This document shows, one piece after another, positions 11,058 through 23,153 of a stretch of DNA of 64,000 bases (position 1 is its first letter; every line of letters starts with the position of its first letter). Below the pieces are notes generated by a model. The model saw only the letters and a program-made list of their open reading frames with translations. It ran no database searches and was not told where the DNA came from. The position numbers and the translations under genes are program-made. This stretch comes from Magicicada septendecula. Its lineage: Eukaryota > Arthropoda > Insecta > Hemiptera > Cicadidae. Location: NCBI GenBank assembly GCA_034769895.1, contig CM068372.1, forward strand, positions 372,019,258-372,083,257, read 5' to 3'.

Positions 11058-12070
11058 CATCATCTTCTTCACAACACGGCTTAGGCAAGGTGCTCCCTGT
11101 TCCGCATTCAAAAAACCTCCAGCCATCTCTTCCCGGGTCTACCAACAAACCTGTGTCTCATAGGTTTGTATTTCTAATCTTGTTTGGCCAGTCTGGAATC
11201 TGGCATTCTTTATAAGTGTTCTTTCCACCTTTGTCTATAACTTTTAATTTTTCATTCAACTTAAAAATTTGTAACTCTTCTGTTATGACCTCATTTCTTA
11301 TACGATCAAGTTTAGAACACCTTTCAACTCCTCTTAAGAACGCCATTTCCGAGGCCTGTATTTTACTGTCTTGTTGCTTGGTTGTAGTCCATAATTCACA
11401 CCCATAGGACAGTACAGAGACTGCCATAATTTTATAGAACTTTAGTTTTGTATCTCGACGTAACTTGTTTCTAAAAATACGGTTTATTGTTCCACAAATT
11501 GTCTGGAACTTACCTAACTTGACGTCAATATCATAATTAATTTCTATCATAGCCAATATCATTTCCCAGAAAATTAAAATGGCTCACCTGTTCTAGAATA
11601 CGATCATTAATCATTATTTTTGTTCTTATTGGCTCCTTACCCGAAATGCCATTATCTTTGTTTTTATAGTGGAGATTTTCTTATTGTATTGTTTGTAAAT
11701 CTGATGAAGCTTAAAAACATATTTTTGCAAATCAGATTCTGTATTTTGAAGTACAGCAAACAACAGCACATTCAAATATCTGTCTTGTGATAATCCAATA
11801 CCAGCGTTCACTAGATGTTTCCATTGCCTTACCAGATCGTCAATATAAATGTTCAAAAGTGTAGGTGGTATACTGCACCCTTGTCTGACACCTCGATTAA
11901 CAGATATTTGTATGATTTAATATCCTACAATTATTTTTAACAGCTATTCTTCTTCCGTTATATAGGCCTTGTATAGTTCTTAAAGTTGTTGAGAGTATCC
12001 CCGTTCTTCTAACATTTGCCACAACAAATTTATTAACTTATTCCACTTAATTATTTCCAGTACAGTAGGT
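11058..12070 (-). mobile_element. LINE RT domain to 3' end, decayed
   Basis: Minus-strand order: a VRRTGILSTTLRTIQGLYN stretch, then IYIDDLVRQWKHLVNAGIGL and NVLLFA, where the catalytic ADD of the RT box is lost (FAVLQ). Next come KLHQIYKQYNKKISTIKTKI, SVLSYGCELWT and the MAFLRGVERCSKLDR tail. Two long open pieces (11856-11626 and 11562-11158) are separated by frame breaks. Same family as the + strand fragment at 3110-3440. Confidence 0.9.
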
Positions 12071-13445
<1,375 letters not shown>

Positions 13446-13455
13446 AAAGTGATTG

Positions 13456-13457
<2 letters not shown>

Positions 13458-13513
<56 letters not shown>
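13458..13513. repeat. (AT)n microsatellite
   Basis: About 55 bp of alternating A and T directly after the PLE tail. The same tail at 36.6 kb is also followed by a (TA)n run. Confidence 0.95.
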
Positions 13514-13514
<1 letters not shown>

Positions 13515-14480
13515 TAGCAACAGTACAAACAGTAATGATACTGTGCATTGCCCAAATAAATAATAATAATAAATAAATATGAATTAATAAACATGATTCA
13601 GATTGGATAAGCTGAATCATAGTAAAAATAGGGAGTACAGAATTCATGCATGGACATGCAGTTTCGACACACCTGTCGCTAGCGTTGTGTACACGCGTAT
13701 TTTGTTAGTGTGTGTGAAACCTGTCCGTTCCTGAAATGTAACCAACCCTTTTCAAGTAGAATAGTTATATGTTTATTGTTAATTATAAGAAAACTATGTA
13801 CGATAGGATAAAACAAAAGACACCAAAGTGTGTAGAAATTATAGATAAATAAAATGTTAAACCATAATCCATACAGAGGTGACGAAAGTGCAATTACTAT
13901 TCGTAAAAAATGAATAACTCTTTTTGTGAATACCATAAAGAAGTGCAATTTACGTATAGTAATCACATAAAAATTAGTGATCGATAGAACATCGAGTGAG
14001 GTGAAACAAACTTCGTAATTCGCGAAAATAGGCGAAAATAGTGAAGTGAACCAGAATGGGGGTAGTAACACCTCGACAGAATCTGACAAGTTGAAAAGTG
14101 TTCAGACAGGAATTTTTGCACGACCTGACTATAAATACCAGGTCGCGCTAATAAAGTTTCTTCTTCTCGATTCAACCATTGCCGCAGGAGGCTATGTCAG
14201 TCGACGACACAAATTCACAATTATCGAAAGAGTCACAGGATCAACTAGCTATACAGACAGAGCTGCAAAATACATTCGATGAGGTCTATGGACACACCGG
14301 CAGCATATGACGTGAGACGAGACGACTATTAATCAGCACACACGACCAGAGGACCAGAAGCACACACAGAGGACACGACCAGAGGACCAGAAACACACAC
14401 GGAGGACGTACAGCTGAATAACCACGTCAAACGAGGTGATAAAAAAAAAACATTTAATTACAGACAGTTGAAAGACACTA
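13514..14480. other. Intronic DNA, unclassified, with short repeats
   Basis: No domain recognised in the small open frames. A hairpin CGACCTG...CAGGTCG near 14121-14146 encloses a TATAAATA word and is followed by AATAAAG; this could be part of an LTR-like repeat, but no ends were found. It contains the 33-bp duplication at 14340-14405. Confidence 0.4.
14340..14405. repeat. 33-bp unit, two tandem copies
   Basis: ACACGACCAGAGGACCAGAA followed by a CA-rich half, repeated twice (14340-14372 and 14373-14405) with two differences. There are only two copies and no spacers, so this is not a CRISPR. Confidence 0.85.
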
Positions 14481-15491
14481 ATTAAAGTTTGAATGGAAAC
14501 ATTCAACCAATATTAAAAATAATAAATGATACATAAATGTAAAAACAGTAAAAATTAGAATAATATTTCTTGTATCAAATTTAGAAATTAGTAACGTAAA
14601 TGATAAGAGAAATAAGTAATTTTTGAATTAACGTAATTAGTAAAGTCTTTGATGATAAAGAAAAAAAAATGCATATGCAGTAGAAAGTAAAAGAAAGTAA
14701 CATAAAGAAGTTTGAATAGAAGTAAATTCGTTTTTTTGAAGCTAATGAATCAGCAATTGCAAAAATATGAACACACCATGAGTAAGCCGAGAGCAAAATA
14801 AACATTTTAAAGAAATTACAGTTAGATAATAAGAGTTGTATATAACTTACGTATGTAATTTGTTAGCAATAAGTTATGTACGAAAACTTCGTACAAACGA
14901 TTTAATAATTAGGTATTATTTAATATCCGATATGAGAGATGTTGTTTAAATAAATAAATAATGGAACGATTTTAAACTGAAATACGTATCATCTTCTTAT
15001 CATGATTACACCCATGAATTCAATACACAATATATAAATGCATTTAAATTGGTTAACTTACGTTGTATAAATAATTGTCTCCCAAAAACATGAGGCTACG
15101 CAAGTTAAATTAACTTAAATCGATGTATTTGGTATTGTTCTAATTGGCGCTCCAAAATTCGTGGGGCTCCACAAATTTAAATAAAACAACAAATTTGTAA
15201 TGTTGTTTTATATATATATATATATATTATATACATATATTTTGTTTTCCTATGGTCTAAAAATCGTCGTTAAAATTAGCAAATAGAAAGTTAATTTACT
15301 TGTTTACGAATGTTGTGTGTGTGTTGGCAGGTGGGTGGTTTGGCGGGTGTTATCAGCACCTTACGTTGTGAATTTAACGAGTAACATATTTAAAGAGCAC
15401 ACGTATTAAAATGAGAAGTCCGATTGTGTTTTTCATTTTTGTTATTGTTGTAGTAATGTGGAACTGGTTTCAGTGTGTTCTTCGTTTCCAG
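14481..15491. other. AT-rich end of intron 2
   Basis: Contains a (TA)n run at 15209-15227 and the CGTTTCCAG acceptor at its 3' end. Nothing else recognised. Confidence 0.55.
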
Positions 15492-15598
15492 GTTAAGCGG
15501 TCTCGAGAACACGCTGTTCGGCTTCACGTCCCGTATTCACCCTGTTATATGGAGTCTCGCCAGGACCAGCCCTTCGTCCGTTGACGTCGTCTGTTTTG
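15492..15598 (+). CDS. Slob: Slob-like pseudokinase, window exon 3 (DFG-equivalent region)
   Basis: 107 bp between a TTTCCAG acceptor and a GTAAGT donor, giving residues 153-188. It completes the split Arg codon of exon 2 and reads RLSGLENTLFGFTSRIHP, then VIWSLARTSPSSVDVVCF. The DFG magnesium-binding motif of active kinases is replaced by LEN (residues 157-159), as in PXK/Slob. SVDVVCF(G) is the helix F position, where the conserved Asp is kept. It is in phase with both neighbours. The preceding intron is about 10.6 kb. Confidence 0.94.
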
Positions 15599-15789
15599 GT
15601 AAGTGACTATTCTGTAAGCGTGACATGTTACAATCTCTTTTGTTTTACCGTACATAACCATTTCTTTTGAAACATTTTTGAAATACCACGAAACTTCTAA
15701 AATGCTAGTTAAATTTGTATTAATGTTCAAGAAATGTACGAATGTTAACATTTTGCATCGAGAATTTGCTATATTACTTATTGAATGGG

Positions 15790-16127
15790 ATCGAGTATAC
15801 ATATAATACCTATACCACTGACATGATGGTCTTGAGAAGGAGCAGTGAAAATCTAGCAAGGGAAAAACGAAGACAGAGAATCGGGATAAATCAGGATAAA
15901 ACTGAACACATTAAATACTCAAAGAAAGATGTGAGAAAAAATAAGATAGATCAAAATAGAAGTACAAGTCAGTGAGAAAGTGGAAAATTTTAAATTTATA
16001 GACATGACGTCAAACAAGAAAATACGAGATTTGGAAACTGTGGAAGCAATACAGCCGGGGGTGTTAAAGACATCGTAAGTTGGTGAGGAACAGGAACGTT
16101 AGACAGGAACAGCGAAATCAGTAGTAA
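15790..16127 (+). mobile_element. Probable LINE remnant, weak
   Basis: The + reading gives NLAREKRRQRIGINQDKTEH, then, after a shift, VENFKFIDM and SNKKIRD. This resembles the LINE stretch GLxINxxKTK to FKYLGxxxxxxN. It is short and broken, and could be chance. A hAT element interrupts the same DNA at 16136. Confidence 0.4.
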
Positions 16128-16135
16128 GATACGAG

Positions 16136-17082
16136 CAGTGCCGGATTTACCACTAGTGCCGACTAGACCGCTGTCTAGGGCCGCGGGCTCAGAGGGGGCC
16201 GCAAGCTACAGATTTTTTTTTAACAGAAGTATTTTCATAAAAGTAGGAGGCACTTTGATTTATTTAAGTATGATTTCTTGAAATTAGATGATCAATTTTT
16301 TTTAATAATACAAATGGAAGACGTCCGCTATATTGCCCCCGAATTTACATTACCGTGGTGCCACCCTTGTTTGTTTTCATTGTTTATCTGCGTTGTGACT
16401 GAACCGTTTGGGATTTGAGGTTATGTTTTTATTTTGTTTTGAATGTAAAGAATGTTTTTAGCTTTGTGTGGTGGGCAGCGTGTTGTTTCGTTGATATTTA
16501 TTTATTAGTGTGAAAACTTTATGAACATAGAATTGAATCCGTACACTAAACGTATTCATCATGAACATGAACATAAACATTCACACGGCTATTGGAGCCT
16601 ACAAACGTAAGCTAAAAACAAATTAAAGAGGAAGCTCATTTGGAAACAACAATTCCCCGACATTAATTCCATTAAGCTACATAGTCACTGAATATTAGTT
16701 TACCATTAGCTTGTTGTATCTTTAGTCAAAGAAAAAAAATCTAGACTTATTTTTTAAGTTTATAAGAATTATGACAAAAAATTAATATGTTTTACCTAGA
16801 CAATAAAAAAGAAATTTTTTATGTTAAATTTCTGAATAATCTTTCTCGACTTAAAAAATAAATTAATTTGCTCAGTTCTTTTGCGTGGTTTTTAATATTT
16901 TGAAAAAGTTTGCTAAATAAAAGCACCCTTTTTATAGTAGCCTACTGGTTTTAAATTTGATAGTATTAACCTGACATCAAATTACTTCTGCAGTACATAT
17001 ATTACTTCAAAGTCACAGCCGGGGGGGGGGGGGCGCTCAGAAAACATGCACTAGGGCCTAACAAATCTTAAATCCGGCACTG
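16136..17082. mobile_element. hAT-like non-autonomous element with 8-bp duplication
   Basis: 947 bp starting CAGTGCCGGATTTACCA and ending in the inverted form TTAAATCCGGCACTG. Flanked by GATACGAG (16128-16135) and GATACGAA (17083-17090), an 8-bp target duplication with one change, diagnostic of hAT. No transposase frame was found. It contains a GC-rich subterminal stretch and a G13 run near 17022. Confidence 0.93.
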
Positions 17083-17090
17083 GATACGAA

Positions 17091-18059
17091 TAACGATAAG
17101 GAGAAAGAAAGAAGTTGAAGGGAGGGAAGGTAAGAAGAATTTCAGATCAAAGAGAACACGGGTAATGAATTTTCAGTCTCTTATGTAGGTAAGAGTTTGA
17201 GAAAATCTCAGAACAAAGAAACTGTTAAGTGCGTGTAATTGAAAACCAAACACATGCGCTAGAGTAGACCTGAATGTAATGCGCCATGCGCTGAATGTTA
17301 CAGAATGTAACATTAGTAGAAAAAAGTAATAAAAAACTGGAATCTTCCGTCAGCGACAACAGTCAGAGAACTCTTCCCTTGAGAACCTTCATGTCAGCAA
17401 TTTTGGTTTTATACATGAAAAAGTCTTGGACCCAAAACACCTATCCCTTCTTATCTTCAGTGAAAAGATAAATGGTGGGAAAACTCAAGAGGTCAGGGAA
17501 AGAGTTAATAAACTAGAGTTAAGAAGAGTGGAGGAGAATTCCCTGGAAGATTTTCAGACACAGAAGGAGGTATACGTTAAGTTTCGAAGTGTGATCAACA
17601 TGGAACGCTACAACAAAAACTAAGGGGTTTAAGAGAATTTAACTTAAAAGGGGTTACTTAGTAATTGAACTTAAAATATCTGAAGGGGTTACTCTCTTAT
17701 GAAATTTAAATGCTAAATTGTATACAAGTAATAGAATGTTAAGTCAATAAAAAAATAATGGTAATAAAAAATGATAAGTAAAAAAAAGATAATTGTAGAA
17801 ATTAAAATTAAGAAGTTTATAAATAGAAGTTCAAAAATGTATAGTTATCCATAATATTATATTTATATTTCTTAATAAAAAAGATATTATTATTACTCAC
17901 TACTAAGTTTAGATCTAATTAACAGTTTTAAAAAATCCTCTCGAAAACCATGCGAAGATATTTTTCAACCCACAAACCACCATCTTCTTTCACTTGAAAT
18001 AACAGAAATAGTTTTATGGAATAGAAGAGTTTATGAATATAGAAGATATATTAAATTAC
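17091..18059. other. Purine-rich then AT-rich intronic DNA
   Basis: 17091-17640 is A/G-rich with a short open frame (17426-17623) of no recognised family; 17640-18059 is very AT-rich. The left part probably continues the host sequence split by the hAT element. Confidence 0.4.
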
Positions 18060-18340
18060 TTTATGCAGACTCCAGTGAATAAAGTGGTTTGGATGTCAAA
18101 TAATTGTCATCCGGAAGACACGGTCAGGACTGCAACTAAATAGAGACATAGCAGGACCAGTTTGAAAGGAAGTCCGAGAGGAAGATGGAAGACCAGCTCC
18201 GGGCGCGTATGAAACAAGTGAGGTTCAAAATGTGAGAAAGACGGTCATGAGCAGGAAAAGTAGAATTTGGTAGCGCAGAAGCTAAACTATGATTGTGAGA
18301 GTAACGTAGGAGCCCCAAAATAACTCAGAAAGTTGAGCGG
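18060..18340 (+). mobile_element. LINE tail fragment, weak
   Basis: The reading contains KGSPRGRWKTS, which resembles the GRPRGRWxDQL tail of LINE proteins, after a WMSNNCHPED stretch. Frames are broken. It sits tail to tail with the minus-strand LINE end at 18.36 kb. Confidence 0.5.
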
Positions 18341-18354
18341 TCAAAATGTACAAC

Positions 18355-18640
18355 CTACAATAGAAAAAGTATACTATGTTCATCATCTTCAGCGAGGATT
18401 AAACCAAAAACGGTTTGTTCGAGTTCCAAGCAACTAGACCAGGTGACTCCAACGCTTCTTCGGACACAACACACCTCTCCGTCCTTTCGCTTATAATTCC
18501 ATAGTTGTTTGGGGATGCGGCACTCATCCATTCGATTAAGATGTTTCAACCAATTTAGCCGATATTGGGCGATTCTATCAAGTATACTCATAATATTCAG
18601 TTCCAAAACATCGAATTTGTTTTCTGAATTTGAGGAGTAT
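18355..18640 (-). mobile_element. LINE 3' end
   Basis: The minus-strand open frame reads NIMSILDRIAQYRLNWLKHL, then MDECRIPKQLWNYKRK. The IMSILDRIAQYRLNW-to-CRIPKQLWNY block is nearly identical to the + strand copy at 56.82-57.35 kb and to the shorter 5.2-5.9 kb copy. The tail has the same GGTTTAATCC...GATGAT ending. Only the last part of the ORF is present. Confidence 0.88.
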
Positions 18641-19785
18641 ATTCTGCCACGGGCCTTAATTTATTCACTCCGCTAGGGTAGAGAACGATTTGTGAAACGT
18701 GCGTCAAGTAGACCCACTATAATTTATATTTGTGCGCGCGCGTGTATGTGTGCGGCGCGCTCCCCCATACCGGAGTCCGTATTAAAACAATATTTACTGG
18801 ATCGCATAACTTGCAGAGAAGAAACCAAGTTAGACATTGTTGCCGTCGGTAATAAACAACGGAAAGTGTACGACTGTAAGAAACAACGGTTCACAAATAA
18901 AATTTTCTCAGCGAAATATAAAACGAGCCGAGTGGCGCCGACTGGGAATATCACAAAAACAAAACGTTATGTAAACACATTGTGTGGATCCGAACCGTAG
19001 ACAATGAAACTGTCGCGACAAAACAGTACGAACCTTTTAACTGGCTACATTTGATCAGCTGGATCGACAGACAATAAACTAGGTCTCGAAAAGGTGACCT
19101 TAAAAACGTATAGTTTAATATTGAAAAAAAAATCTATTTTTTCAACATTAGTAACTTTAATTTTGTGAAAAATATGTCACTTTATTAATGATTCGTTTAA
19201 ATCCAAGCCTTTATCTCGTAGGCCTATATTGATATCGTTGAGCATGACGTCTATTTGAAGTCATAGATTCTATCTTTTCCCTCAGATTTTGTTAAGTCTT
19301 GCGGTTGCTACATTAATCCTTTTCGGAACTTTCCTAATAACCGCACCCACACACATTTTCGATATTTCGATTATGCGATTATTGGCATCGATATGTAGTG
19401 AATGTCGCATATTCGATATATCGATACCGATATGTCGAAATCGTAAAAATGTATTTGAGTATGTTATAAGACAGTTTGTTGACGATTGCAATCGTGTTTC
19501 ATTGTCATATATTTTACGAAAAATGTTTCTAGCAGTAAGATAACTGCGATGTGTGCCTGTGATGCTAAAAGTTGACGTTGTTACGTTTTGTGTACCACCA
19601 GACAATCTGGTCACGAGTCGGGACTGTGGGATCCATAAAAGTGATCCGCAAACAAGTTTACGTTTTGTTTGAGACTAAACAAAGAGTAGTATGGAAAGTC
19701 TGAGAAGTCTTGATCATGATGAAGAAAAGATGAATGGTTTTCTATCAACTGCTTAGAAGAATGGAATCAGAAAGAATATAAACGA
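18641..19785. other. Intronic DNA with CpG-rich and CGAT-rich patches
   Basis: No exon recognised. 18730-18765 is a GCGC-rich patch; 19340-19450 is a cluster of CGAT words including TATCGATA at 19419-19426. The rest is unclassified. Confidence 0.45.
19419..19426. promoter_or_regulatory. TATCGATA word (DREF/BEAF-like site), speculative
   Basis: The octamer matches the Drosophila DRE consensus and lies in a cluster of six or more CGAT words within about 100 bp. Whether it is bound, or matters here, cannot be told from sequence; the cluster may simply be decayed repeat DNA. Confidence 0.25.
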
Positions 19786-20345
19786 CAGTGGCGGCTGGTG
19801 CTATGGTTGCAGCGTTGCACAACCACCAATATAGAATAACTGAACTACAAAATAATACACTTAAACATTAAGCAGTTGAAAGTATCATAACTTTCAAGGA
19901 GAGCGTATTAGATCCTACGCGGTAATGTTCGCGTACAATTCAAATGTAGCGCGCAGGCTGTTGGTTGTAGGCCGTTTGCAACTCGAACAGTATATGGCAG
20001 AGCTTACTACACAAACATATGGGAGGACGTGCGCTACTATTCACAACTGCCCTATGTTCCCAATGTTAGCTAGGCGGTTGCAAAACGTTCTGCAACGCTC
20101 CACTAGTAGCGCTGTAGAGCAGCTTTGTGTCATGAAATCAGCACAGTCTTCTTGATTTATAAGTTATGTCAGGTTTAGTGTTTACGTTGGTTCAAGGTAA
20201 ACGTTATCTGTTGTTTGAGGTTATAAAATTATAGTAATACTTTTACATAACTGTGATTATGATAGTTTAATGTGTTTTAACCGATCTCCCACCCACTCAA
20301 CCAACTACTGCAACCACCAAAATTTGGAACCACCAGCCGCCACTG
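19786..20345. mobile_element. hAT-like non-autonomous element with 8-bp duplication
   Basis: 560 bp with ends CAGTGGCGGCTGGTG and CACCAGCCGCCACTG, a perfect 15-bp inverted repeat. Flanked by ATAAACGA (19778-19785) and ATAAACAA (20346-20353), an 8-bp duplication with one change. No transposase is encoded. Confidence 0.93.
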
Positions 20346-20353
20346 ATAAACAA

Positions 20354-20952
20354 TATCCTCATCTTCAAAGAGTATAGAAAGACGTAAGCACCACAGGGAA
20401 AGAAGTCCATCAGGATCGAAAAAAATTTGGAATCAGGGAAGAAGATGCAGTAAACAGAGAAGTGTTTAAAGAAAATTTGCGGATGTAAAGGAGCTGTTTG
20501 AAAAGAAACCAAGGAGAACCAAAAGGGTGTCGCCAGAAGAAGAACGAGGAAGGTCAAGCCAGGGAATGAAAGAAAACTGGCAGAGAAGAAAAGGGCTTCA
20601 GAAAGTGAAGGAAGTTGTGCAATTGCAGCTCACAGACAACGGAATGAAGAAAGTAAGGAAGGAATGGTGGAGTCAAGTTGCCACAATAACTGTGGTGTGG
20701 AAGTTCTCTTCAGTGGTCAACAATAGAAACCACTATCATTATTACACAAATTACAATTAGATTTTCATCATATCAAGCAATGGATAACAGCCTTCCACCC
20801 ATGAAATTTCAAAACCACTTTTAATATTCCAACTGTGAAAACTTAAATATTTTGTATTAAATTTTTAGCACGTTAATACAGTATATTTGTATTAATTTAT
20901 TTAAGCAGATACTTATGTCAATAATAGTGTTACGACAGTTTTCCTGATCCTT
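20354..20952. other. Purine-rich, then AT-rich intronic DNA
   Basis: 20354-20720 is A/G-rich and can be read as a weak LINE-tail-like string, but I cannot classify it. Nothing recognised beyond it. Confidence 0.4.
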
Positions 20953-21395
20953 GTATATTATAGTGGAAAACTAAATAAAGACATGAATTAAGCCACTAAT
21001 CACCAGCTTTAATTAATCACAAATATAGTTTATAATCAACTCGTACAATAATCCAAGTTAAATTTGTACACGCGCAATAGTAATATCAACTATAAAGAAT
21101 TCTGCACACAATAACACTTCGCTACAATACTTCAACATACACTCTATCCGTGCTAAAGAAATCGCTCAACACAACTAACTGTCAAGCCGACTGCTATGGC
21201 TTTTTATAGGTAGCCCACGTCTTCTAGAAACTTTCCATCCTCAATGTGGTGTGCCAGCACTGTGTTATCCAGAGTACTTTGGAACGTACTTGAGCGGCCT
21301 TGACTTGACTGAGGCAACACCTGCACGGTTACTGGTGGGGGGGGCGACGGGTGGAAGACGCTCTAGGCTGTTCTAGGCGGTTCCATTCGTTACAA
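20953..21395 (-). repeat. LTR-like dispersed repeat, copy 1
   Basis: About 440 bp that matches 62.35-62.76 kb along its length (for example CACTAATCACCAGCTTTAAT and CAACTCGTACAATAAT words). On the minus strand it begins TGTAACG and ends near TATACA. It has a TATA-like CCTATAAAAAGCCATAGCAG stretch mid-way, as expected of a solo LTR. No target duplication and no internal retrotransposon genes were found. Confidence 0.7.
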
Positions 21396-21652
21396 TATGT
21401 GTGCCATTAAACATTTTTGAACTACAAAAGCCATTAAACATTTGTGAACTAACAGTAAATGTAGACATCACTGGCTTAATTTAACTTTGAATTACTTTAG
21501 TGGCTACATTATTAACAATACATCACATGGTTTATACAAACTTGTCTAAGGATGACTTGTTTCTTTTTCTCCTTATGCAAGTTTTTAGTTAAACATGGTT
21601 TGTATTCTTCTTAAACCATGTCATTATCATTATGTGCGTGTGTATGTTTAAG

Positions 21653-21744
21653 GGCATGTGCTGTTTGAAATGTGTGCTGGTTATGAGTTGACTACCCCAC
21701 AACCAAGTGCCTCCAACCTAATGGACATAGACAATTACCCTCAG
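21653..21744 (+). CDS. Slob: Slob-like pseudokinase, window exon 4 (helix F region)
   Basis: 92 bp, residues 189-219, ending in phase 0 at GTAAGA. It completes a Gly codon with exon 3 and reads GHVLFEMCAGYELTTPQPSA, then NLMDIDNYPQ. The FGHLLYEM-type motif after the SVDV block is characteristic of the Slob/PXK C-lobe. The acceptor is GTTTAAG, weaker in pyrimidines than its neighbours, but no alternative keeps the frame. Confidence 0.93.
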
Positions 21745-22317
21745 GTAAGACACAACACTGTTTTTGTTACCATTACTAATAATTTAATGTGAAAGTTTAT
21801 TGTATATTATTAATGGTAAACTGATCTTGAGAGAAATCAAAGCAGGACATGAGAGTCTTACTTTATCATTAGTACAGTGCTTCTGGCGTATCATCTTGCT
21901 ATTATTTATTTGCAGAGGTTAACAAACACTTTGTTTTTAACCTAAAAAACTATGTATACTAAATAATCGTTACGGCTAATAATCGATTCTTCTCACCAGC
22001 ATCTCTGCAACATATTCCATGAACCCTACACTTAATGCACTGCTTTGCTATTTAACACAATTTACATTTCACTTTATACTAGCTCAAAGGACTTGAGTCA
22101 GTGGATCATGCTGTGTTGTCAAGGAGTTCAATTGGTTGGATGTCACAATAGTGCTTGCATGCAAACCACTTAATTGGCAAGTAAACCTTCTCCACCTCTG
22201 AATATGCGTGGAGATCATAGGTTCTGATTAACCAAAGCATGTTGGTAACACGCCTCAATAGAATAATAATCCATTCTTGGATTTTGTTGGCCATGACGTG
22301 TCTGTTGATTAATTAAT
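21745..22317. other. AT-rich intron 4, first part
   Basis: Nothing recognised. Confidence 0.5.
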
Positions 22318-22541
22318 TATAAGTATAACACTACTGACTCGGAACACAAAGTTTTTTATTAAAGCCTGAACCAGTTTTCGCTTATTATAAGCTTTGTCAG
22401 CAACTCTGACAAAGCTTATAAATAAGTGAAAACTGGTTCAGGCTATAAGGTAAAAATGTAAAATTTTACCTTACAGTTACAGTTACCTTACCTTTTACAG
22501 TTTAAAAACTGTATGTTCCAAGTCAGTAGTGTTATACTTAT
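22318..22541. repeat. Nested foldback, probable PLE terminal repeats head to head
   Basis: The outer arms, TATAAGTATAACACTACTGA and onward (22318-22358), pair with 22501-22541. The inner arms (22364-22400 and 22406-22443) form a 37-bp hairpin around CAACT. The inner arms contain CUGACAA, a GCUUAU/AUAAGC stem and then GAAAACUGGUU: a hammerhead-like order with G8 of the core replaced. The same foldback family recurs at 40935-41124. The PLE origin is inferred from this word order only. Confidence 0.7.
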
Positions 22542-22740
22542 CTACATATAAAAAACTCAAAGTCTGAGGATTTGTGGGTACTGAATACAAATCCACACCA
22601 TTACACCAATTCCCACCAAACTTTCCACAGGTAACCTTTGACACAAAGTGAAAAATACTGTCTAACTTGGATTTTATATTTTGCCCCTTCACACAATTTA
22701 GGCCCTTTTAATTATGCCTTTTCGTTGACGCATATAAAGA

Positions 22741-23153
22741 TAAAGATGTCAACAACACCATGGAGACCACAATTAATTACCATAGTAACAAGTAAATAAA
22801 CAAATGATATTTAGCGGCATCGGAGCTCTACCTTCCTGCAGTTTTTAATGTTTTTAATATGCGATTGTATAGATATATTTTGTAATTTTGTATACAGATA
22901 TGTCTATATATATATATTATAATTGTCTTAAATGAATTATAAAAGTTATGTTTAAACATATTTCTGATGATGCAATGAATAAGTAATGAAATATATTAAA
23001 TACTACTACTAAAGATGTCAAAAATACCATGGAGACCAGAATTAATTACCATAGTAACAAGAAAATAAACAAAAGCTATTTAGCAGCATCGGAACTGTAC
23101 ATTTATCAATTTCTGCAGTACATTTTCGATGTTTTATATAATATGCGATTGTA
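22741..23153. repeat. About 130-bp direct repeat, two copies 271 bp apart
   Basis: AAGATGTCAA...ACCATGGAGACC at 22744 recurs at 23015, with matching sequence through TATGCGATTGTA in both copies. They are diverged by small indels. This is a segmental tandem duplication or two copies of an unnamed repeat. Confidence 0.8.

Noticed and set aside
14340-14405. Repeated units that might suggest a CRISPR array
   Set aside because: Two adjacent 33-bp copies without spacers in a eukaryotic intron.
18692-19000. 102-codon frame with a CpG-rich start
   Set aside because: No domain, and an opposing frame of similar length overlaps it. Treated as chance.
20953-21395. Full LTR retrotransposon
   Set aside because: No gag, protease, RT or integrase reading lies beside either copy, and no target duplication was found. 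Called LTR-like only.
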